NCBI GenBank assembly: GCA_945866505.1
Contig: CAMBHH010000089.1
Location: forward strand, 1-13,636
DNA: 13,636 nucleotides
Source of the DNA: Flavobacterium psychrophilum
GTDB lineage: Bacteria; Bacteroidota; Bacteroidia; Flavobacteriales; Flavobacteriaceae
Reading direction: 5' to 3'
Below are positions 1 to 6,058 of this stretch, piece by piece; the stretch's first letter is position 1; every line of letters starts with the position of its first letter. The notes beneath the pieces were generated by a model that was not told the DNA's origin, did not search any database, and saw nothing but the letters and a program-made list of their open reading frames with translations. Position numbers and translations under genes: made by a program.

Positions 1-672
1 ATTGCTTTTAGTGCTTTGGCAAAAGAATTAGGTGTGGTAATTATCGTTCCTTTTTTCGAAAAAAGAATGGCGGGAATTTATCACAACAGTGCTTACATCA
101 TCGATATCGACGGTTCCGAAGCAGGATTATATCGCAAAATGCACATTCCAGACGATCCTCATTTCTATGAAAAATTTTATTTCACTCCTGGCGATTTGGG
201 TTTCAAAGCCTTCCCTACCCAAAAAGGAAAAATTGGAACGCTTATTTGTTGGGATCAATGGTATCCTGAAGCGGCTCGTTTGACTGCTTTGCAAGGTGCT
301 GATGTGTTGTTTTACCCAACTGCAATCGGTTGGCATCCATTAGAAAAAGAACAATATGGCGAGAACCAACACGGCGCTTGGATGAACGTGATGAAAGGTC
401 ATGCAGTAGCCAATGGCGTTTATGTTGCCGCAGCAAATAGAATTGGATTGGAACAATATATCGAAGGAACTGCAGGAATTCAATTTTGGGGTTCTTCATT
501 CATTGCAGGACCACAAGGCGAAATTTTGGCGCAAGCCTCACACGATCAAGAAGAAATCTTGATTGCCGAAGTCGATTTGGATTTACAAGAAAATGTGCGT
601 CAAAACTGGCCTTTTTTTAGAGATAGAAGAATTGATGCATTTGGCGATATTACGAAAAGAGCGATTGATTAA
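1..672 (+). CDS. aguB: N-carbamoylputrescine amidase, 5'-truncated by the window edge
   Basis: This nitrilase-family (carbon-nitrogen hydrolase) enzyme hydrolyses N-carbamoylputrescine to putrescine, CO2 and ammonia, the last step of the agmatine route to polyamines. The reading frame is open from base 1, so the gene starts outside the window; 223 codons are present, against roughly 290-300 residues usual for the family. The visible part has the lysine region (YRKMHIPDD, followed by YEKFYFTPGD) and the nucleophile region LICWDQWYPE, giving the Lys and Cys of the Glu-Lys-Cys triad. The catalytic Glu lies in the missing N-terminal part. A TTG at position 16 is an internal codon and is not taken as the start. 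The stop is 2 nt before the aguA start, so the two genes are almost certainly one operon and translationally coupled. Pairing with agmatine deiminase makes the specific assignment stronger than homology alone would. Confidence 0.93.
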   Translation: MAFSALAKELGVVIIVPFFEKRMAGIYHNSAYIIDIDGSEAGLYRKMHIPDDPHFYEKFYFTPGDLGFKAFPTQKGKIGTLICWDQWYPEAARLTALQGADVLFYPTAIGWHPLEKEQYGENQHGAWMNVMKGHAVANGVYVAAANRIGLEQYIEGTAGIQFWGSSFIAGPQGEILAQASHDQEEILIAEVDLDLQENVRQNWPFFRDRRIDAFGDITKRAID

Positions 673-674
673 TT

Positions 675-1715
675 ATGGCTGCAAATAATAGAAGATTCCC
701 CGCAGAATGGGAAAAACAAGATGGAATTTTATTGTGTTTTCCACACAATGGCAGCGATTGGCCTGGGAAATATGAAGCTATTCAATGGGCTTTTGTAGAA
801 TTTATAAAAAAAGTGGCTACTTTCGAGCAAGTATTTTTAATGGTTGCCGATGAAAAATTAAAGACAAAAGTTACGGAAATGCTGGAAACAGCAACTGTTA
901 AAATGAGCAACGTTTCTTTCATCATTCATAAAACCAATAGAAGTTGGATGCGTGATTCTGGGCCAATTATTGTTCAAAACGGAACGAAAAGAGAAGCTTT
1001 GAATTTTAATTTCAACGGTTGGTCAAAATATAAAAACATCAATTTAGACAAGCACGTTCCTGCAAAAGTAAGCGAATTTCTAAATCTTCCTGTGACTCAA
1101 GTTCTTTATAAAGGAAAACCCGTAATTGTCGAAGGCGGAGCGATTGATGTAAACGGATGCGGCACTTTACTAACCTCGGAAGAATGCTTGATGCATCCAA
1201 CAATCCAAGTTAGAAATCCCGGTTTTACCAAAGCAGATTATGAAGCGGTTTTCAAAGAATATTTGGGAATAACCAACGTAATTTGGCTGGGCGACGGAAT
1301 TGAAGGCGATGATACGCACGGTCATATCGACGATTTGTGCCGATTTGTAAACGAAGACACCATCATCACCATCGTAGAAAAAAATCCAAAAGACAACAAT
1401 TACAAACGGTTGCAAGACAACATAAAACGTTTGCAAAATGCCAAACTAGAAAACGGAAAATCACCAAAAATTGTAGAATTACCAATGCCAAAACGCATCG
1501 ATTTCGACGGTTTACGATTGCCTGCCAGTTATGCTAATTTCCTGATTTTGAACAACTGTGTTTTGGTTCCAACATTTAATGATTCGAACGATAGAATCGC
1601 CTTGAACATCATTGCCGATTGTTTCCCTGATAGAGAAATCATTGGAATAAATGCGATTGACTTGATTTGGGGTTTTGGCACTTTGCATTGTTTGAGTCAA
1701 CAAATTCCTGAATGA
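675..1715 (+). CDS. aguA: Agmatine deiminase
   Basis: This enzyme (agmatine iminohydrolase, peptidyl-arginine-deiminase fold) converts agmatine to N-carbamoylputrescine and ammonia in the cytoplasm. The 346-residue product begins with the family-typical pattern FPAEWEKQDGILLCFPH. It contains WMRDSGP (residues 91-97), EGGAID (153-158), the catalytic histidine/aspartate segment THGHIDD (about 214-220), and a C-terminal GFGTLHCLSQQ whose Cys339 is the expected nucleophile. All key residues appear intact and the length is normal. It follows aguB by 2 nt, so one transcript should make both enzymes of the agmatine-to-putrescine route. The source of agmatine (arginine decarboxylase) is not in this window. 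A T-rich stretch with a weak hairpin follows the gene. Confidence 0.95.
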   Translation: MAANNRRFPAEWEKQDGILLCFPHNGSDWPGKYEAIQWAFVEFIKKVATFEQVFLMVADEKLKTKVTEMLETATVKMSNVSFIIHKTNRSWMRDSGPIIVQNGTKREALNFNFNGWSKYKNINLDKHVPAKVSEFLNLPVTQVLYKGKPVIVEGGAIDVNGCGTLLTSEECLMHPTIQVRNPGFTKADYEAVFKEYLGITNVIWLGDGIEGDDTHGHIDDLCRFVNEDTIITIVEKNPKDNNYKRLQDNIKRLQNAKLENGKSPKIVELPMPKRIDFDGLRLPASYANFLILNNCVLVPTFNDSNDRIALNIIADCFPDREIIGINAIDLIWGFGTLHCLSQQIPE

Positions 1716-1738
1716 TTTTTTAAAATTATTTTTTTTTT

Positions 1739-1756
1739 AAAAGAAGCTTTTTTTTT
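1739..1756 (+). terminator. Weak candidate terminator after aguA
   Basis: A short stem AAAAG / CTTTT with loop AAG is followed by an unbroken run of nine T residues, 24 nt after the aguA stop codon. The stem is only 5 bp and mostly A-T, so it would be weak. The position and T-run fit, but in DNA this A/T-rich such a pattern can arise by chance. Confidence 0.35.
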
Positions 1757-1898
1757 CAATATGGTTGAGTATTTTTAAAACCCAAGAATTTGACAAGATA
1801 ACTGGTTTTGCGTTCAACATTTCTATTGATAATTCTAAATTTAGTTCCAATGGATTTCGTAAATTAGCCATCTATTTTCTGATAAATACAATTTCAAT

Positions 1899-3527
1899 AT
1901 GGATTTGAACTTCAATAAAAACGAAGACCACAATAAACTCCTTGTTTCTAATTTGCTGCATAAATTTTCCAAAGTAAAAGTCGGTGGTGGAGCAAATCGC
2001 ATTCAAAAATTGCATTCCGAAGGCAAGATGACGGCGCGAGAACGAATCGACTATTTATTGGATTCCAAATCAAAATCCATCGAAATTGGTGCCTTTGTAG
2101 GCGAAGGAATGTACTCGGAATATGGCGGCTGTCCTTCTGGTGGCGTTGTAGTGAAAATTGGTTACATCAAAGGGAAACAGTGTATCGTCGTTGCCAATGA
2201 TGCTACTGTAAAAGCAGGAGCTTGGTTCCCGATTACTGCAAAGAAAAACCTGAGAGCGCAAGAAATCGCCATGGAAAACAAAATACCAATCATCTATTTA
2301 GTAGATTCGGCTGGTGTGTTTTTGCCTCTACAAGACGAAATTTTCCCCGATAAAGAGCACTTTGGACGCATTTTTAGAAACAATGCTTTGATGAGCAGTA
2401 TGGGAATTACCCAAATTTCGGCGGTTATGGGAAGTTGTGTTGCCGGTGGTGCTTATCTTCCAATAATGAGCGACGAAGCTTTGATAGTCAACAAAACAGG
2501 AAGTATTTTCTTGGCCGGAAGTTATTTGGTCAAAGCAGCTATTGGCGAAAATATTGACAACGAAACCCTTGGCGGAGCAACAACACATTGCGAAATTTCA
2601 GGAGTTACGGATTATAAAGCCAAAGACGACAAAGACGCTTTGGACAAAATAAGAAATATTGTTGATAAAATTGGCGATTATGACAAGGCAGGTTTTAGTA
2701 GAAATAAACCAGTAAAACCCGGTTTAGAAGAAAAAGAAATTTACGGTATTTTGCCAAAAGCTCGAAATGAGCAATACGATATGATGGATCTCATCAGAAG
2801 ATTAGTAGATAATTCTGAATTTGAGGCCTACAAAGAAGGCTACGGCCAAACCATTATCACAGGTTATGCTCGAATAGACGGTTGGGCAGTTGGAATAGTT
2901 GCCAATCAAAGAAAAGTATTAAAAACAAAGACTGGCGAAATGCAGTTTGGAGGCGTTATTTATTCGGATTCTGCTGATAAAGCCACACGTTTTATTGCGA
3001 ATTGCAACCAAAAGAAGATTCCGTTGGTTTTCCTGCAAGACGTCACTGGATTTATGGTGGGTTCTAAGTCAGAACAAGGCGGAATCATAAAAGATGGAGC
3101 CAAAATGGTAAATGCGGTTTCCAATTCAGTAGTGCCAAAATTTACCGTAATTATTGGAAATTCTTATGGAGCAGGAAATTATGCAATGTGCGGAAAAGCT
3201 TATGATCCAAGATTAATAGTAGCCTGGCCAAGTGCCGAACTTGCCGTTATGGGAGGAACTCAAGCCGCAAAAGTATTGGCACAAATTGAAGCATCTTCGC
3301 TTAAAGCCAAAGGAGAAATCGTGGATGAGAAAAAAGAAAAGGAGTTATTCGACAAAATAAAAGCTCGTTACGATGAACAAACTTCTCCTTATTATGCCGC
3401 TTCCAGACTTTGGACAGACGCAATAATTGATCCTTTGGAAACCAGAACTTGGATTTCGATGGGAATTGAAGCTGCCAATCATTCACCGATTGAAAAGAAA
3501 TTTAATTTGGGTGTTATCCAAGTTTAG
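1899..3527 (+). CDS. Acyl-CoA carboxylase carboxyltransferase (beta) subunit, methylcrotonyl-CoA carboxylase-like
   Basis: This is the carboxyltransferase subunit of a biotin-dependent acyl-CoA carboxylase, which moves CO2 from carboxybiotin to an acyl-CoA. The 542-residue protein has two crotonase-like halves. The N half has KMTARERIDYLLD (43-55), DSAG (136-139), the stretch EIFPDKEHFGRIF and GSCVAGGAY (178-186). The C half has GEMQFGGVIYSDSADKATRF, QDVTGFMVGS (380-389) and GNSYGAGNYAMCG (420-432). The FPD..HFGRIF signature and the length favour methylcrotonyl-CoA carboxylase (leucine breakdown) over propionyl- or acetyl-CoA carboxylase, but the segment after DS is AGVFLPLQ where typical MCC beta chains have GGANLP.Q, so substrate identity is uncertain. 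The biotin carboxylase/carrier subunit is not adjacent and must be encoded elsewhere. A 183-nt spacer separates it from aguA, and the transporter gene downstream is convergent. Confidence 0.85.
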   Translation: MDLNFNKNEDHNKLLVSNLLHKFSKVKVGGGANRIQKLHSEGKMTARERIDYLLDSKSKSIEIGAFVGEGMYSEYGGCPSGGVVVKIGYIKGKQCIVVANDATVKAGAWFPITAKKNLRAQEIAMENKIPIIYLVDSAGVFLPLQDEIFPDKEHFGRIFRNNALMSSMGITQISAVMGSCVAGGAYLPIMSDEALIVNKTGSIFLAGSYLVKAAIGENIDNETLGGATTHCEISGVTDYKAKDDKDALDKIRNIVDKIGDYDKAGFSRNKPVKPGLEEKEIYGILPKARNEQYDMMDLIRRLVDNSEFEAYKEGYGQTIITGYARIDGWAVGIVANQRKVLKTKTGEMQFGGVIYSDSADKATRFIANCNQKKIPLVFLQDVTGFMVGSKSEQGGIIKDGAKMVNAVSNSVVPKFTVIIGNSYGAGNYAMCGKAYDPRLIVAWPSAELAVMGGTQAAKVLAQIEASSLKAKGEIVDEKKEKELFDKIKARYDEQTSPYYAASRLWTDAIIDPLETRTWISMGIEAANHSPIEKKFNLGVIQV

Positions 3528-3787
3528 TGAAAACAGAGATGCTACAAATTATCCTAAACAAATAGAAACGCTTTTTAATAGTGTGTTTCATTCTAACTTT
3601 AAATCTTTTTTATAAAGAGATAATGGTCAAAACCAATTAGTGATGATGATAAAAGCATAATAAAATATAATACATCGAAAAATTTATGGGTAGACAGTTC
3701 AAACTCGTTTTTAAATCTAAAATAAAACCTAAAAAAATATTAGCTCTTCAGATGCCTAGATAACAAATACTTGACCTGAACTTATAG

Positions 3788-4957
3788 TTAAATAGCTTTT
3801 ACCAACAATCCTTTCAACCAAATCCCCACCACCAAAGCAATTACTAATATTATTGCAAATAAATAGAAAATGGTAATTTCGGCACTTAGACCCAACAATA
3901 ATGGGCCTGCAAAGGCTGCTGCAGACCAAGCCGTTAATATGTAACCCAAAACCTGTCCGTATTTTTCAGTTCCATAAATGCTTTTTACAAAAGATGGCAT
4001 CGTAGCAAAACCAGCGCCGTAACCCGCAATAATTACATAAGTCAAAATTTGAAAAGAAACCGCATAGGACGAAAAACAAGGGATTAAAGCAAAACAAACC
4101 ACGTTGATTCCCAGAAAAATCATAAAAGTAGTCCAACACCCTATTTTGTCTGAAATACTCGACCAAAACAAACGTCCCAATCCATTAAACAACCCAATAA
4201 TAGCCACAAACATCGTCGCTTGCGCAGCGGACATTCCTACTACTTCTTGTCCCAAAATAGCCGCTTTGGAGATGATGGCTATTCCGCCACAAACGTTTAG
4301 AAATAATAATAACCAAAGGGCTATAAAACGTTTGTCGGTTAGGATTTCTTTTGGAGTCAAATCGATATTGGTGTGCTGTGCTGTGCTCGTACTTTCAGGA
4401 TTTGCCAAATATAAGGCACTTAATAACATACAAATTCCGTAGCCCATTCCGAGTGTTGCAAAAGCGCCTGACAATCCCACAGAAGCAATTAAAGGCCCAA
4501 TTAAAAACGAAGCCAATAAGGAACCTAAAGCAAAAGACATAATGATAATTCCGGAGGCCAATCCCGGTTTGTCTGGAAACCATTTTACAACAGTATAAAC
4601 AGGAACGACATATCCAAAACCTAAACCAATACCTTGCAAAACGCCAAAAGTTAAGTAAAATAAATAGATATTGCCCATATTTATAGCCAAAGCACTGCCT
4701 AATAATCCAATGGTTAAAAATAATGTGGCTAGTAAACCAGCTTTGCTTGGCCCTATTTTTTGAGCCAATTTACCCATAAAAGCAGCCGTTAATCCTAAGA
4801 AACAAATAGCTAAACTAAACCCTGTTTTGGTATCGTGTGCATCCCAATTTAATGCTGCAGACAAAGGTTCAATCCATTTGCTGTAGGCGTAAATAGAGCC
4901 GATGGACAGTTGCATAATCATTCCTGCCAAGACGATTAAATATTTATTCTTTTTCAT
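3788..4957 (-). CDS. MFS transporter of the oxalate/formate antiporter (OFA) type
   Basis: This inner-membrane carrier has 389 residues and about 12 hydrophobic segments arranged as two sets of six, split by a polar loop near residues 185-208. OFA-type features are the first helix ending GSIYAYSKWIEPL (20-32), the loop KWFPDKPGLASG (125-136), and the second-half loop GRLFWSSISDKIG (261-273), which is the MFS motif A equivalent. Family members include the oxalate:formate antiporter OxlT and the pyruvate-linked YhjX. The gene lies downstream of pflB and pflA on the same strand, which suggests, by inference only, a role in moving formate, pyruvate or a related monocarboxylate. The 237-nt spacer from pflA contains two hairpin repeats and an operator-like palindrome, so it may have its own promoter. 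The A-rich stretch AAAGA directly precedes the ATG. The 260-nt convergent spacer towards the carboxylase gene (3528-3787) shows only weak A/T-rich hairpins. Confidence 0.85.
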   Translation of the reverse strand: MKKNKYLIVLAGMIMQLSIGSIYAYSKWIEPLSAALNWDAHDTKTGFSLAICFLGLTAAFMGKLAQKIGPSKAGLLATLFLTIGLLGSALAINMGNIYLFYLTFGVLQGIGLGFGYVVPVYTVVKWFPDKPGLASGIIIMSFALGSLLASFLIGPLIASVGLSGAFATLGMGYGICMLLSALYLANPESTSTAQHTNIDLTPKEILTDKRFIALWLLLFLNVCGGIAIISKAAILGQEVVGMSAAQATMFVAIIGLFNGLGRLFWSSISDKIGCWTTFMIFLGINVVCFALIPCFSSYAVSFQILTYVIIAGYGAGFATMPSFVKSIYGTEKYGQVLGYILTAWSAAAFAGPLLLGLSAEITIFYLFAIILVIALVVGIWLKGLLVKAI

Positions 4958-4981
4958 TCTTTAAAATTCTAATGTTCATTT

Positions 4982-5006
4982 TAACCTATTTGATGTAAAT
5001 CGGTTA
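4982..5006. promoter_or_regulatory. Operator-like imperfect palindrome upstream of the OFA transporter
   Basis: A 25-bp dyad, TAACCTATTT-gatgt-AAATCGGTTA, has nine of ten arm positions complementary. It lies 24 nt before the transporter ATG, where a repressor or activator site would act. Within it, TTGAT-N4-ATCGG (4990-5003) matches eight of ten positions of the Escherichia coli FNR consensus TTGAT-N4-ATCAA. A Crp/Fnr-family regulator is therefore possible but not shown. No Bacteroidota TAnnTTTG promoter element was found on this strand between 4958 and 5020. Confidence 0.4.
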
Positions 5007-5020
5007 TATTAATATTTGCC

Positions 5021-5086
5021 GTCATTTGGAGTGATTTTTAATAGTAATGAGAAAGCTTTACTATTAAAAATTGTATCGAGAAGAAC
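5021..5086 (+). repeat. Intergenic repeat element, copy 1 (hairpin core)
   Basis: The module begins GTCATTTGGAGTG (5021-5033) and ends TGTATCGAGAAGAAC (5072-5086). Its core is a perfect 14-bp inverted repeat (5034-5047 with 5058-5071) around a 10-nt loop. The same end motifs recur in opposite orientation at 5128-5181, which identifies both as copies of one element. From memory, end motifs of this kind (TTCGAGTG ... TGTATCGAGAAC) recur in intergenic regions of flavobacterial genomes; this was not checked here. As RNA on either strand the core would fold strongly. Confidence 0.6.
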
Positions 5087-5127
5087 CAAATAGCGATTTT
5101 ATCTTCAATTCTTTTTGTGTTTCAAAA

Positions 5128-5181
5128 GTTCTCGATACATTTTTTGTTCCGCTACTCTCCACAAAAAACACTCGAACTGAC
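5128..5181 (-). repeat. Intergenic repeat element, copy 2 (inverted relative to copy 1)
   Basis: Read on the minus strand, this begins GTCAGTTCGAGTG (5181-5169) and ends TGTATCGAGAAC (5139-5128), matching copy 1 at both ends with few differences. The core differs from copy 1: TTTTTTGT (5140-5147 on the plus strand) pairs with ACAAAAAA (5161-5168) around a 13-nt loop. It begins 13 nt past the pflA stop codon, so its hairpin with T-runs could also serve as a transcription terminator for the pfl operon. Confidence 0.6.
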
Positions 5182-5194
5182 GTTTAAAACAATT

Positions 5195-5971
5195 TTATTT
5201 TATAGTAACGTTATCCAAATACAAACTAAAAATGGCTTTGGCATTTTCTAAGGTTTCGGTGGTTGGCGAAGGAGTGTCTGCAAGCGCATACTCCATATTC
5301 ATCAACTCCCATTTGTGTTTTCCCAATTGGTGAAAAGGGATAATTTCTACTCTTTCGATGGTTTTATAACCTGAAAAATGTCGTGCCCATTCGTGCAAAT
5401 ATTCCTCTTGATCCGTCCATCCGGGAACAAAAACATAGCGCAACCACATTGGTTTGCCTGTGCTTTCGCGATGTTCGGCAATTTGTAAAGTAGTGGCATT
5501 ATTTAAGCCAGTTAGTTTTTTGTGCCATTCGGGGTTGATGTGTTTTACATCCAATAACAGCAAATCGGTTCGTTCTAAAAGTTCTTTTGTGTGATCGTCT
5601 AAAACGCGTCCATTCGAATCCAAACAAGTGTTGATTCCTTCTTCGTGCAAACGATTGAATAAGTGAATTAATTTTGTTCGTTGCAACAAAGGTTCCCCAC
5701 CAGAAACGGTCACTCCGCCTTGTTTACCAAAATAGGCTTTTTGCTTTAAAGCTTTCGAAACCAATTCGTCAATGGTGACCAAAGTTCCTCCGTGGATGTC
5801 TATCGAATCTGGATTTTGACAATACAAACAGCGAAATTGACACCCTTGAACAAATACCACCATTCGGATACCAGGGCCATCGTGAGTTCCAAATGTTTCT
5901 AAAGAATGAATTCTCAATAAGTCAATTTCAGATTCGTTTAATAAATGGGTTTCTTGTTCTGGGAAATACAT
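5195..5971 (-). CDS. pflA: Pyruvate formate-lyase-activating enzyme (radical SAM)
   Basis: This cytoplasmic radical-SAM enzyme uses a [4Fe-4S] cluster and S-adenosylmethionine to abstract a hydrogen from the active-site glycine of PflB, switching on the glycyl radical. The 258-residue protein has the activase lead-in ETFGTHDGPGIR (25-36), the cluster motif CQFRCLYC with Cys44, Cys48 and Cys51 (CxxxCxxC), and the SAM-binding GGEP (91-94). Length is normal. An N-terminal extension of about 18 residues before the conserved RIHSLETFGTHDGPG is present; the ATG at 5971 is the natural start, lying 19 nt beyond a strong hairpin in the spacer. The gene lies 87 nt downstream of pflB on the same strand, the usual pflB-pflA order. 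A separate promoter is not visible. Confidence 0.96.
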   Translation of the reverse strand: MYFPEQETHLLNESEIDLLRIHSLETFGTHDGPGIRMVVFVQGCQFRCLYCQNPDSIDIHGGTLVTIDELVSKALKQKAYFGKQGGVTVSGGEPLLQRTKLIHLFNRLHEEGINTCLDSNGRVLDDHTKELLERTDLLLLDVKHINPEWHKKLTGLNNATTLQIAEHRESTGKPMWLRYVFVPGWTDQEEYLHEWARHFSGYKTIERVEIIPFHQLGKHKWELMNMEYALADTPSPTTETLENAKAIFSLYLDNVTIK

Positions 5972-5990
5972 ACGTGTCTATTATTAAAAT

Positions 5991-6034
5991 TAAATTCTAT
6001 TTCTTTAAGTAAAAATTTAAAGAAATAGAATTTA
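5991..6034 (-). repeat. Perfect 18-bp inverted repeat between pflB and pflA
   Basis: The arms TAAATTCTATTTCTTTAA (5991-6008) and TTAAAGAAATAGAATTTA (6017-6034) are exact reverse complements around an 8-nt loop. In the pfl transcript the hairpin would start 24 nt after the pflB stop codon and end 19 nt before the pflA start. On the minus strand it is followed by ATTTTAATAATAG, a poor U-tract, so a partial terminator or an RNA stability/processing element that lowers pflA expression relative to pflB is more likely than complete termination. Confidence 0.7.
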
Positions 6035-6058
6035 TAAAAATACATTGTTAATTTGAAA

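Noticed and set aside
1765..1792. TTG-N17-AGAATTTG as a promoter for the acyl-CoA carboxylase gene
   Set aside because: The -7 element has a mismatch at its first base (AGAATTTG versus TAnnTTTG), the spacing is 17 rather than 19, and the leader would be about 100 nt; too weak to annotate.
3528..3787. Bidirectional terminator between the carboxylase and transporter genes
   Set aside because: Only short or wobble-containing stems were found (for example GAAAC/GTTTC at about 3566-3590), without a convincing U-tract on either strand.
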